DNA of 16,441 nucleotides from Halobacteriovoraceae bacterium (GTDB lineage: Bacteria > Bdellovibrionota > Bacteriovoracia > Bacteriovoracales > Bacteriovoracaceae). How positions within the stretch are numbered: the stretch's first letter is position 1; every line of letters starts with the position of its first letter. The stretch spans positions 1 through 16,441 of the forward strand of contig JABJPQ010000404.1 in NCBI GenBank assembly GCA_018663815.1, written 5' to 3'. Made by a program: the position numbers and the translations under genes. Shown in pieces: positions 1 through 6,826 of this stretch. Under the pieces are notes generated by a model. It ran no database searches. It was not told the origin of the DNA and saw only the letters and a program-made list of their open reading frames with translations.

Positions 1-376
1 ATATTTTTGTAAAAAGAAGTCAAAAATAGACCCAGAAATTTGCTTAATGACAAGAAAAAAGGCCGTTAAATATTGTAAGGCTATGAGATTGAGACTTCCT
101 TCTGCAAGAGACTTTGCAAAAATGGCAGCAGGTTATGGTGCTTATGTTGGTAAAAAGGCATGTGGAAGTAGTAGTACTTGCCAACGAATTAGACCTTCTA
201 ATGATGAAGAGTTTTATTATAATAGTGGCGGTGCTGACGTGAGAGGTTTGTTACGTGAATATTGGTTTCATACTTCTTCGTTACGTGAGAAAGGTGCTAA
301 TTTTCATTTTCACAGTCACAATGGTTATATGGGATCCTCATCGGATAAAAATCCTGGCATTGTAGCTTGTATTTAA
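1..376 (+). CDS. 3' end of FGE-sulfatase / C-type-lectin-fold-like protein (partial, left edge)
   Basis: The frame is open from base 2 through the ATG at 47 to the TAA at 374-376, so that ATG is an internal Met and the gene starts left of the window; 124 residues are visible. The stretch YCKAMRLRLPSARDFAKMA resembles the 'C...GxRLPTxxEFExxA' segment of formylglycine-generating-enzyme/SUMF1-like domains, and the C-terminus GIVACI resembles their usual 'GFRCV' ending. Six cysteines lie in the visible part (three in the first 40 residues, a C-G-S-S-S-T-C pair, one near the end), which would suit disulphides in an exported protein. Such domains occur in sulfatase-modifying enzymes and in many non-enzymatic ligand-binding proteins of predatory deltaproteobacteria; catalytic cysteines cannot be judged from this fragment. 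Fold assignment is moderate and function unknown. Confidence 0.6.
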   Translation, partial: YFCKKKSKIDPEICLMTRKKAVKYCKAMRLRLPSARDFAKMAAGYGAYVGKKACGSSSTCQRIRPSNDEEFYYNSGGADVRGLLREYWFHTSSLREKGANFHFHSHNGYMGSSSDKNPGIVACI

Positions 377-411
377 CTTTAGTTTAACAAATCAAAAATA
401 CTTATAAAGGC

Positions 412-433
412 TGACAATTTGTCATGCTTTTTT
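412..433 (+). terminator. Weak intrinsic terminator candidate after the left-edge gene
   Basis: A 5-bp stem TGACA/TGTCA with a three-base loop (412-424) is followed by TGC and six T (428-433). It lies 35 bases after the upstream stop and overlaps the end of the convergent outer-membrane protein gene. The stem is short and AT-rich, so efficiency would be low. Confidence 0.35.
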
Positions 434-1688
434 AAAAGAATTGCTGAATTCCAATTGATATTCCTTTTTCTAAAACTCTAGTATGAGTTTGGGCATAATC
501 AATCCTACCTACGAAGCGGTAAATTTTAGGTGATATAAGTCTGATTCCAAAACCTGTACTCAACATCATTGGCATATTTTTATCTGTTGTATTGTTTAGC
601 AAGGTTGTCTCGTTTGCTTGGTCCGAAAAGACGGCTCCTTGAACAATACCAAATTTGTTTTCATAAAGATTCGTTCTGTATTCTAAATTATTTTGCCAGA
701 ATGCTGGTGTACTGAATTGGCCGTCTTGATATCCTCTTACTTCGCTAAATCCTCCAATATAGTTTTGAAATTGCAGCTGATTAAGGTTATTAGCTGAAAA
801 CTTAAATTGCCAGGCAAGATTTTGGGTGTTTTTTATTAATTTGTAGTAATTAAATTTAAGTTCATGTTTACTTAGAATTTTATCTTCAAAACTAGAAGTA
901 GCTGCGAGTGAAGATGTAAGTATAAGTTTTTTACCATCAACAAGATAATTTTTGTAATTTAACCTACCCACTTCAAAATAAAATGTATACCAACGAGTAA
1001 TAGATTTATATTCAGGTCTAAAACCATTTTTAGTATTTAATTCAATTTGTTCTTGATCTAAGCCAAAATCAGATATTTGATCATCGTTATATTCAAGATT
1101 TAGACCTAGCTTATATAAGTCACTGTGAAATTTATATTCAAAAAAGAGATTAGATTTTTTTCTTTGCAACGTATAAGCACCACTCTCATTACCATCTTGA
1201 TCAAACATGAAGCGAATTCTATTTATATTCCAAAGATCAATTCCAACAAGAAAATTTCTGTTATAAAGAAACTGTGGCTTTCTAAGCCATAAAACACCAG
1301 CCGCTCTTTTATTAAGTTCTTCGTATTGAATACCCAGTTCCGTATTTAACCCGGCCGTATTAATATCATAAACTCCTAAAGCAAAGTACGAACTCCCACC
1401 ACCGCTGGAAAACTTCATGATTGGTATTGTTGTCCAGCGCTCTTTTACCTGAATGAGGATTTTAGTATTATCTGGTTGATCAATCCTAACTGAACTAAAA
1501 AGTCTTAAGTTCCAAATTCTTCTTTTTATTTCTGAGACAGTATCTTTTGTAAGCTTTTGGTCTGTTAAGTCTTTGATTTCGGTAATAATTACTTTTGTAA
1601 GTGTTCTGGTGTTACCTTGTACTGTGACCTCAAAACTGAGGGCCATACTTGGAACTAAATAAAAGAAAAAGATTATTATTTTTTTCAC
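432..1688 (-). CDS. Omp85-superfamily outer membrane protein with a single POTRA domain
   Basis: Residues 1-18 form a signal peptide (Lys-Lys followed by a hydrophobic run, ending near ALS). Residues 19-83 look like one POTRA domain (FEVTVQGNTRT..., then ...RIWNLRLFSSVRID and ILIQVKERWT, the usual beta-alpha-alpha-beta-beta pattern). The rest is an alternating-residue beta-barrel. The Omp85 signature VRGY is at 317-320 within GGFSEVRGYQDG, RIDYAQTH at 395-402 matches a conserved late barrel strand, and the protein ends in Phe-Phe, a beta-signal for BamA recognition. BamA has five POTRAs and about 800 residues, so this 418-residue protein is not BamA; it is closer to short Omp85/TamA-like or surface-antigen D15 proteins. 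The start is GTG (1686-1688) with no Shine-Dalgarno, chosen because it gives a complete signal peptide. It is the last gene after ung (41-base gap). Its substrate is unknown. Confidence 0.85.
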   Translation of the reverse strand: MKKIIIFFFYLVPSMALSFEVTVQGNTRTLTKVIITEIKDLTDQKLTKDTVSEIKRRIWNLRLFSSVRIDQPDNTKILIQVKERWTTIPIMKFSSGGGSSYFALGVYDINTAGLNTELGIQYEELNKRAAGVLWLRKPQFLYNRNFLVGIDLWNINRIRFMFDQDGNESGAYTLQRKKSNLFFEYKFHSDLYKLGLNLEYNDDQISDFGLDQEQIELNTKNGFRPEYKSITRWYTFYFEVGRLNYKNYLVDGKKLILTSSLAATSSFEDKILSKHELKFNYYKLIKNTQNLAWQFKFSANNLNQLQFQNYIGGFSEVRGYQDGQFSTPAFWQNNLEYRTNLYENKFGIVQGAVFSDQANETTLLNNTTDKNMPMMLSTGFGIRLISPKIYRFVGRIDYAQTHTRVLEKGISIGIQQFF

Positions 1689-1707
1689 TTACTAAGTGTC
1701 TGCAGAC
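1686..1707 (-). repeat. Two adjacent inverted repeats at the start of the Omp85-like gene
   Basis: CACTT-act-AAGTG (1686-1698 on the plus strand) contains the GTG start codon in one arm. It is followed directly by the perfect 10-bp palindrome GTCTGCAGAC (1698-1707). In mRNA the first could pair the start codon with upstream bases. No ribosome-binding sequence is visible here. Chance occurrence of 5-bp arms is not excluded. Confidence 0.4.
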
Positions 1708-1729
1708 TCAAATTTATTACAATATTTTT

Positions 1730-2395
1730 TTACCAGTTAATAGGCTTGATTTTATTTTTCAGTAGAAACTTGTTTGTTTTAGAAAAATGTTTTCCTCCAT
1801 AAAATTTTTTCACTGAAAAAGGGGATGGATGGGCACTTTCTAGTACCAGGTGTTTAGATCGATCGATTTTTTCACCTTTTTTCTTTGCATCATTTCCCCA
1901 TAAAATAAAAACAAGGTGCTCCTTCTCATCATTTAAGACTTGGATCACTTTGTCGGTGAAAACTTCCCAACCTTTTTTCCGATGAGAAGCGGGGAGTCCT
2001 TTCTCAACAGTTAAAACACTATTGAGTAGTAGTACTCCTTGGTCTGCCCAGTACTGCAGGTTACCATTCTCAGTGGGCTCAATATTGAGGTCAGTTTTGA
2101 GCTCTTTATAAATGTTTTTCAGTGATGGTGGTACTTTAGTACCTTTTGTAACCGAAAAGGAAAGCCCGTGTGCTTGTCCCTCACCGTGATAAGGGTCTTG
2201 TCCTATGATAACGACTTTTACCTTTTTGAAGCTGGCACTTTTGAAAGCATTTAAAATATCACATCCTTGTGGGTAAATAATCTTTCCTTGCTCAAGTTCA
2301 ATTTTTAAAAATTTTTGAAGGTCTTTAAAATACTCTTTTTTAAATTCTGGAAGTAAATATTTATTCCAAGATGCGTTTAATTCTAAGTTAATCAT
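1730..2395 (-). CDS. ung: Uracil-DNA glycosylase (family 1)
   Basis: Removes uracil from DNA by cleaving the N-glycosidic bond, the first step of base excision repair after cytosine deamination or dUTP misincorporation; cytoplasmic. The family-1 signature GQDPYH is at residues 65-70 with the water-activating Asp67. VLLLNSVLTV holds the uracil-reading Asn125, and HPSPFS (189-194) holds the catalytic His189 followed by the minor-groove loop. FYGGKHFSKTN corresponds to the conserved C-terminal 'GFFGCxHFSxxN'. Its 221 residues are normal for the family. The ATG (2393-2395) overlaps the recX stop as ATGA, so the two are probably translationally coupled. Nothing looks truncated. Confidence 0.97.
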   Translation of the reverse strand: MINLELNASWNKYLLPEFKKEYFKDLQKFLKIELEQGKIIYPQGCDILNAFKSASFKKVKVVIIGQDPYHGEGQAHGLSFSVTKGTKVPPSLKNIYKELKTDLNIEPTENGNLQYWADQGVLLLNSVLTVEKGLPASHRKKGWEVFTDKVIQVLNDEKEHLVFILWGNDAKKKGEKIDRSKHLVLESAHPSPFSVKKFYGGKHFSKTNKFLLKNKIKPINW

Positions 2396-2874
2396 TTAAT
2401 ATACTCTTGTATTTGGTTCTCAATATTTGAGTGTTTATATCCTTTTGAATTAAGAAAAGAAAAGAGTTTGTACTTTAATTTTTGTCGTTCCTCAAAGCTT
2501 TCAGGTATTTGTTTATAACGAAGTCTTTTTTCAATTAACTTTTTAATTTGGCCCTGACTGTCGAGGCCTAGCTCTTTTCGTAGGGTCTCTAGTTGTTGAT
2601 GGTCAATTTCTAGTTGTTCTTCAGATAGTTTTTGAACGATATAATCATTGGCGTAACACCTGGATAGTAATTGGCTTGCTCTTGCTTTAGTAAACTCTTC
2701 TTCACGTAAATACTTAAGTGCGATTAGTTTATTAATCACTCTCTGTGCACATTCTTCAGTGATTTCTTGGGTGATTAATTTTTGGGTAAGCTTGTATATT
2801 GAATAGTCTCTCTTACTTAAAAGTTTAATAGCATAATTAAAGGCTTCTTTATATTCAATCTGGTTTTCTTGCAT
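2392..2874 (-). CDS. recX: RecX, modulator of RecA
   Basis: RecX binds in the groove of RecA filaments and limits their extension and activity. The 160-residue, almost all-helical, charged sequence shows the RecX three-helix repeat pattern: AFNYAIKLLSKRDYSIYKLTQKL, then a helix ending IALKYLREEEF, and a later copy with LRYKQIPESF...FSFLNSKGYKHSNIE. The position directly downstream of recA supports the assignment, because sequence conservation in this family is low. Its ATG lies only 11 bases beyond the T-run of a strong terminator and has no visible Shine-Dalgarno, so expression probably relies on readthrough of recA transcripts. It overlaps ung by four bases. Confidence 0.9.
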   Translation of the reverse strand: MQENQIEYKEAFNYAIKLLSKRDYSIYKLTQKLITQEITEECAQRVINKLIALKYLREEEFTKARASQLLSRCYANDYIVQKLSEEQLEIDHQQLETLRKELGLDSQGQIKKLIEKRLRYKQIPESFEERQKLKYKLFSFLNSKGYKHSNIENQIQEYIK

Positions 2875-2885
2875 ATGACGTATTT

Positions 2886-2908
2886 AAAAAGGGGAGCAAA
2901 TGCTCCCC
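2886..2908 (-). terminator. Strong intrinsic terminator between recA and recX
   Basis: On the minus strand GGGGAGC pairs with GCTCCCC (7 bp, four-base loop, 2891-2908) and is followed by five T (2886-2890). It begins 27 bases after the recA stop and ends 11 bases before the recX start codon. It is the most GC-rich stem in the region and the clearest terminator in the window. Confidence 0.88.
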
Positions 2909-2934
2909 TTACCCTGTGTGTGTGGGATAATTTT

Positions 2935-4035
2935 CTATTGTAACTTTCTGGCTTTTTTGGCTTTTTTAGCCGGTGTTTCTTCTTCAATGATTTCGCCAGT
3001 GGCCATATCGATTTCAGTTTTTTCACCTTCAACTAAACCATTTTTAACTAAAACTTTGTGTTTAATTTCTTCCATGATTTCAGAGTTTTCACTTAGGAAC
3101 CTTTTAGAATTTTCTCTTCCTTGGCCAATTTTCGCGTTATTGTACGAGTACCAAGCTCCAGCTTTATCAACAATCTTTTGTTCAACTGCTAGGTCAAGTA
3201 AATCACCTGTCTTAGAAATTCCTTCTCCGTACATGATATCAAACTCAACTTGTTTAAATGGAGGAGCAACTTTATTTTTGACAACTTTAATTCTGGTTCT
3301 ATTACCAGTGACACTATCACCTTCTTTGATGGCACCAATTCTTCTAATATCTATTCTTACTGAAGCATAAAATTTAAGTGCATTCCCACCAGTTGTTGTT
3401 TCAGGGTTTCCGAACATAACACCGATCTTCATTCTTAATTGATTAATAAAGACAACGGTGCAATTTGATCTTGAAATTGATCCCGTAAGTTTTCTAAGTG
3501 CTTGGGACATAAGTCTTGCTTGAAGACCCATGTGCGAATCACCCATATCTCCTTCTAGCTCAGCTCTTGGTGTTAGTGCTGCAACGGAGTCAATAATAAG
3601 TAAGTCGACTGCGCCAGAACGGACAAGCATATCAGTTATCTCTAATGCTTGCTCACCAGAGTCGGGCTGGGATATCAGTGTATTGGGTACATCGATCCCA
3701 AGCTTTGCAGCGTAGATTGTATCAAGGGCGTGTTCAGTATCAACAAAAGCTACGGTTCCACCAGCTTTTTGACATTCAGCTGCAATGTGAAGAGCGAGAG
3801 TTGTTTTACCTGATGATTCTGGTCCATAAACCTCAACAATTCTTCCTTGTGGAATACCACCAATCCCAAGAGCTAAATCAATACTGAGGGCCCCTGTTGA
3901 AATTGCAGGTATCTTTTGCGCTGCCTCTGTTCCTAGTTTCATGATTGCACCCTTGCCGAATTGTTTTTCAATTCCTGAAAGTGCTAGATCTAGTGCTTTT
4001 TTCTTGTTGTCGTTAGACATTTGAGCTGTTGCCAT
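2935..4035 (-). CDS. recA: Recombinase RecA
   Basis: ATP-dependent strand-exchange protein that forms filaments on single-stranded DNA and acts as co-protease for LexA-type repressors. Visible landmarks: Walker A GPESSGKT (71-78), catalytic Glu101 in VDTEHALD, Walker B LLIIDS (145-150), loop L1 around 157-172 and loop L2 from [16 protein letters not shown] into [13 protein letters not shown] (about 196-223). The length of 366 is close to the bacterial norm (about 350) and there is no intein. The C-terminus ends [10 protein letters not shown], lysine-rich rather than strongly acidic as in E. coli. Shine-Dalgarno AGGAGA lies five bases before the ATG. I see no CTGT-N8-ACAG, GAAC-N4-GTTC or TTAC-N3-GTAA palindrome in the 113 bases between it and pgpA, so SOS control is not evident. 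A terminator follows. Confidence 0.99.
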   Translation of the reverse strand: MATAQMSNDNKKKALDLALSGIEKQFGKGAIMKLGTEAAQKIPAISTGALSIDLALGIGGIPQGRIVEVYGPESSGKTTLALHIAAECQKAGGTVAFVDTEHALDTIYAAKLGIDVPNTLISQPDSGEQALEITDMLVRSGAVDLLIIDSVAALTPRAELEGDMGDSHMGLQARLMSQALRKLTGSISRSNCTVVFINQLRMKIGVMFGNPETTTGGNALKFYASVRIDIRRIGAIKEGDSVTGNRTRIKVVKNKVAPPFKQVEFDIMYGEGISKTGDLLDLAVEQKIVDKAGAWYSYNNAKIGQGRENSKRFLSENSEIMEEIKHKVLVKNGLVEGEKTEIDMATGEIIEEETPAKKAKKARKLQ

Positions 4036-4040
4036 TTTTC

Positions 4041-4046
4041 TCTCCT
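4041..4046 (-). promoter_or_regulatory. Shine-Dalgarno of recA
   Basis: AGGAGA on the minus strand with five-base spacing to the ATG at 4033-4035. It is one of the few strong ribosome-binding sites in the window and confirms the recA start. Further upstream, TACGG occurs twice eleven bases apart (4103-4107 and 4114-4118); its meaning is unknown. Confidence 0.75.
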
Positions 4047-4147
4047 AAAAATAATCTTGTTACATAAAAGCTATCATCAACTTTCATATTAGCCAAGCAA
4101 ATTACGGAAAAAGTACGGATTTTCTAACTGACTGAAATAGTTATCTT

Positions 4148-4642
4148 TTATGTGAGCAGATTAAAAAAAAGTAATAACTTAAGGACTAAACCTGCGTAAA
4201 TGGCACTTACGACATCATCAATAATGGTGCCAGCTCCGTTAATTATTTTTTGATCACACCAATTGGCAGGAAAAATTTTAACAATATCAAAAAATCTAAA
4301 TGTGATAAAAATTGCCGCGAGACTGTAAAAGTCAGTGGCCGGAAAGACAAAAAGCCAAGTAATTAACATGCCTATAACTTCATCCATGACAATCCAGCCT
4401 GGATCGTGCACTTCTTCTTTTTTTTGGGCATAGTCAGCAACGAAACAAGCAATTACAAAAAGAGCACATGTAATAATAGAGACACTTAAAAAACTAAGTT
4501 CAAGATACTTAAACAGTAAAAGAAGAGGAATTGTTGCTAAGCTACCAAAGGTACCAGGAGCTTTTGGCGCAAACCCAGTTCCAAAAAAGCTTAAAAAAGC
4601 CAAATAGATAAAGCGAACGGGAGTTAGTTTTTGATCTTTCAT
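4148..4642 (-). CDS. pgpA: Phosphatidylglycerophosphatase A
   Basis: Dephosphorylates phosphatidylglycerol phosphate to phosphatidylglycerol at the inner membrane, the last step of PG synthesis. Numbered from the ATG at 4640-4642, the family motif GTGFAPKAPGTFGSLATIPL starts at about residue 20, followed by hydrophobic segments, then DPGWIVMDEVIG (the conserved acidic 'DExxG' core), FRFFDIVKIFP and GAGTIIDDVVSA (family 'FRxFDIxKPxP...GxGxxxDDxxAG'). The 164 residues match the usual 160-170. A TTG at 4661-4663 would add seven residues (MKVNLFV) and cannot be excluded; neither start has a convincing Shine-Dalgarno, and the ATG gives a normal-length N-terminus. It is divergent from the RelA-like gene with a 48-base gap and sits upstream of recA on the same strand. 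Confidence 0.92.
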   Translation of the reverse strand: MKDQKLTPVRFIYLAFLSFFGTGFAPKAPGTFGSLATIPLLLLFKYLELSFLSVSIITCALFVIACFVADYAQKKEEVHDPGWIVMDEVIGMLITWLFVFPATDFYSLAAIFITFRFFDIVKIFPANWCDQKIINGAGTIIDDVVSAIYAGLVLKLLLFFNLLT

Positions 4643-4673
4643 TACGAATAGGTTAACTTTCAAATACTTAAAA

Positions 4674-4680
4674 GAGAAGG
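4674..4680 (+). promoter_or_regulatory. Shine-Dalgarno of the RelA/SpoT-like gene
   Basis: GAGAAGG ends ten bases before the ATG at 4691 (thirteen before the second ATG at 4694), favouring the first Met. It sits in the 48-base divergent spacer with pgpA. Confidence 0.6.
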
Positions 4681-4690
4681 TTTTTAATAT

Positions 4691-5923
4691 ATGATGCTAC
4701 CAGATGGTTTAGAGAGCTATAATTTAAATTGGGAAACCCTCAAAATTATGACGAGTGGTATTTCCTCTATTGATGCAAATGATTATCTAACGAACTTTAC
4801 CACGAGGGAAGAAGCATTAAGTTTTATCGAGGGCTATGGATATGATTTAGAAGATCCCATCCAAAATGCTGAAATGTTTGGTAATTTCCAAGAGGCATTA
4901 CAATTTATTAAAAAATACTTTTTAAAAGAAGGTAATCCAGATGGCTATGATTTCGAGCTTCCAAATATTTTTTACTCCGTAACAGATGTTGCCGATCTCT
5001 TATTAATTGCGGCTGAGAGTGGTGAGTTTGAAGTCAGTAAAGAAGATTCATTATGGGCCGAGATTATCTTAAAAGTAATGCATACAATTTTGCACCTTGA
5101 TAAGGATATTAGATACCGTTACTTCTCAACGATCCAGACTCAAATTTTAGATAGATTTTACAAGTATCTTATACGCATTGAAGACGAACTTTTCTTGGGT
5201 AGCGACGATAAGAAAACTCAAATTCCTCTTGTTGGCTTTGAGACTAAGTCGAAGAAAACACGAGAAAGTATTATTATTAAGTTACTCCATAAAAAAGAAA
5301 ATGTAGCAGAAGAGCTTTTTGATAGAATCGGGATACGATTTGTTACTCATAATAAAGTTGATTGTTTGCGTGTCTTAAACTTTTTAAATGAAAATCATGT
5401 TGTGATGGTTAACAATATAAAACCGTCAAGGTCACATAACTCTTTGTTTGATTTAGAAAAATGCAAAACCAATATTGACCAATATTTAGAAAAACAAACG
5501 GGCTTATTAGAAGAGTCAGTACTTTCTAAATATATGGAAGATGAAATTGAAAATTGCTCAATTGAAGTCGATGATCGAAGAGTGAATTCTCATTCCTCAA
5601 CATCTTACAAAGCAATACATTTTACTTGTAGGCAATTGATAAAGTATAAAAACCCATTTTACCAAAACTTCAATAAAGTGAGAATATTTGCGAAGAAGAA
5701 TGATCCTAACAATGAAATAACCAAAAAAATTCTTAACCTTGATACAAGTAATATTGCGAAGGATGTGAGGTTTTTTTATCCGTTTGAAGTTCAAGTTACA
5801 GATCAAAAAAGTCACGTGGAAAACACAAGGGGTGAGGCCTCTCACCAGGAATATAAAAAATCACAAGTGGTTTCGGCTGCAAATAGGTTGTTTAAGGTTT
5901 TGTTGGAGCTTAAGTCATCTTAG
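4691..5923 (+). CDS. Divergent RelA/SpoT-type (p)ppGpp synthetase-domain protein
   Basis: Residues 180-400 can be aligned by eye with the RelA/SpoT synthetase fold. K189-x3-S193-x3-K197 matches the ATP/GTP-binding 'K-x3-S-I-x2-K' strip. LFDRIGIRFV (209-218) matches the 'DLxAIRxV' strand, with Asp211 at the Mg-binding catalytic position. SYKAIHFTC (305-313) matches 'GYQSIHTTV', with the guanine-stacking Tyr306. FEVQV (365-369) gives the catalytic-type Glu366, and HVENTRGEASHQEYKKS matches the closing 'HxxAExGxAAHWxYKxG'. An insertion of about 55 residues (240-300) separates the second and third blocks. The first 170 residues are helical, acidic and unassigned; I see no clear HD hydrolase, TGS or ACT domain. 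RelA-type proteins make (p)ppGpp from ATP and GTP/GDP; activity here is inferred. It may belong to a deltaproteobacterial conserved-hypothetical family. It runs toward the alpha/beta hydrolase, 21 bases apart tail to tail. Confidence 0.75.
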   Translation: MMLPDGLESYNLNWETLKIMTSGISSIDANDYLTNFTTREEALSFIEGYGYDLEDPIQNAEMFGNFQEALQFIKKYFLKEGNPDGYDFELPNIFYSVTDVADLLLIAAESGEFEVSKEDSLWAEIILKVMHTILHLDKDIRYRYFSTIQTQILDRFYKYLIRIEDELFLGSDDKKTQIPLVGFETKSKKTRESIIIKLLHKKENVAEELFDRIGIRFVTHNKVDCLRVLNFLNENHVVMVNNIKPSRSHNSLFDLEKCKTNIDQYLEKQTGLLEESVLSKYMEDEIENCSIEVDDRRVNSHSSTSYKAIHFTCRQLIKYKNPFYQNFNKVRIFAKKNDPNNEITKKILNLDTSNIAKDVRFFYPFEVQVTDQKSHVENTRGEASHQEYKKSQVVSAANRLFKVLLELKSS

Positions 5924-5944
5924 GCGATACCCTATAACATTGAA

Positions 5945-6826
5945 TTACTTTTTCGCTTGAACAAAAAACTCAATTCTTTCATTTGCAAATTTAGGGAAAT
6001 CAACCTGAGGGACATGACTGCCAGTATGTATTGTATAGAGTTCAGCATTTTGAAGTTTTGAGTGCATAAGTTTTTGTGAAAAATTAGGGATAACCTTGTC
6101 TCGATTACCACCAATAACAAGTGTTTTTGTTTTGATTTTTTCGACAAAAGCCAAAATATCATGCTCATGCATTTGATCGATAAGATGAAAAAATAAATCA
6201 GGGCCTAGTTGACCTAGCTTGTTTAGGTAAACCTCAATAAATTCATTGTTCACTTGCTCGACATTAAATCCACCAGTGTGAATGGCTTTCTTTATGAGTG
6301 GGTTCCAGCCGCCATATTTCCAAAATGCATTAAACTCTTTTGGAAACTTTTCCATGACTTTAGAAATAATAGGTTTAAATGGACCTGTTAAGTGTGTGTC
6401 CATCATAATGTTATGAACCGGGATAATGGTCCCTGAAATAAGAATCATCTTTTTAACTTTTTTAGGAAAAAGTTTTGCAAACTCTAGGCAAACGTTAACC
6501 CCCATACTATGCCCAAATAAAATAACATCATCAAGTTTTAGAAAATCAATCAGCTCGTTTAAGTCAAGTGAGAGTTGGTTAAAGGTAATCTTCTCAAGCT
6601 CGTGCTTGCCGGATGATTGATAATGTCCTCGGTAATCATAAGTTAAAATGGGATAACCAAGTTTATCAAAATAAGCAATTTGTTTTTGCCAGTGATAGTT
6701 ACTACAAACAAGGCCATAATTAAAAATGAGAACGTTCTTGGTTCTATCAATGGTTGAGAAATTAGTACTATAAAAGACTTGTTCACCATCGCTTGTTTTA
6801 AAAAAATGATTAAATTTATCTTTCAT
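5945..6826 (-). CDS. Alpha/beta-hydrolase fold enzyme
   Basis: A classical alpha/beta hydrolase of 293 residues. YDYRGHYQSSG (63-73) is the conserved loop after strand beta-4. GHSMG (105-109) is the nucleophile elbow with Ser107, Asp243 in VIGGNRDKVIP is the likely acid, and His271 in GSHVPQVDFP completes the triad. Gly-rich NYGLVCSN at 36-43 replaces the usual HGxP oxyanion loop. The cap region (about 135-220) is of ordinary size. There is no signal peptide, so it is probably cytoplasmic. The substrate (ester, lipid, haloalkane or other) cannot be told from the sequence. Its ATG overlaps the FHA-like gene's stop (ATGA), implying coupled translation. It is the last gene of the minus-strand cluster. 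Confidence 0.88.
   Translation of the reverse strand: MKDKFNHFFKTSDGEQVFYSTNFSTIDRTKNVLIFNYGLVCSNYHWQKQIAYFDKLGYPILTYDYRGHYQSSGKHELEKITFNQLSLDLNELIDFLKLDDVILFGHSMGVNVCLEFAKLFPKKVKKMILISGTIIPVHNIMMDTHLTGPFKPIISKVMEKFPKEFNAFWKYGGWNPLIKKAIHTGGFNVEQVNNEFIEVYLNKLGQLGPDLFFHLIDQMHEHDILAFVEKIKTKTLVIGGNRDKVIPNFSQKLMHSKLQNAELYTIHTGSHVPQVDFPKFANERIEFFVQAKK

Noticed and set aside
2881..2890. TTAAAT as a -10 element giving leaderless recX
   Set aside because: Only 4/6 to consensus, overlaps the terminator T-run and has no -35.
2900..3370. Plus-strand open frame opposite recA
   Set aside because: Antisense to the unmistakable recA gene; Ser/Leu-rich shadow translation without ribosome-binding site.
4102..4118. 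Possible LexA box (TTAC...GTAC) before recA
   Set aside because: Spacing is seven rather than three bases and the right half is GTAC, not GTAA.
4643..4663. TTG start adding seven residues to PgpA
   Set aside because: Not excluded, but no Shine-Dalgarno supports it and the ATG version already has normal family length.
5924..5944. Terminator in the 21-base convergent gap between the RelA-like and hydrolase genes
   Set aside because: Only a GCGA/TCGC pair with a long loop; no real stem.
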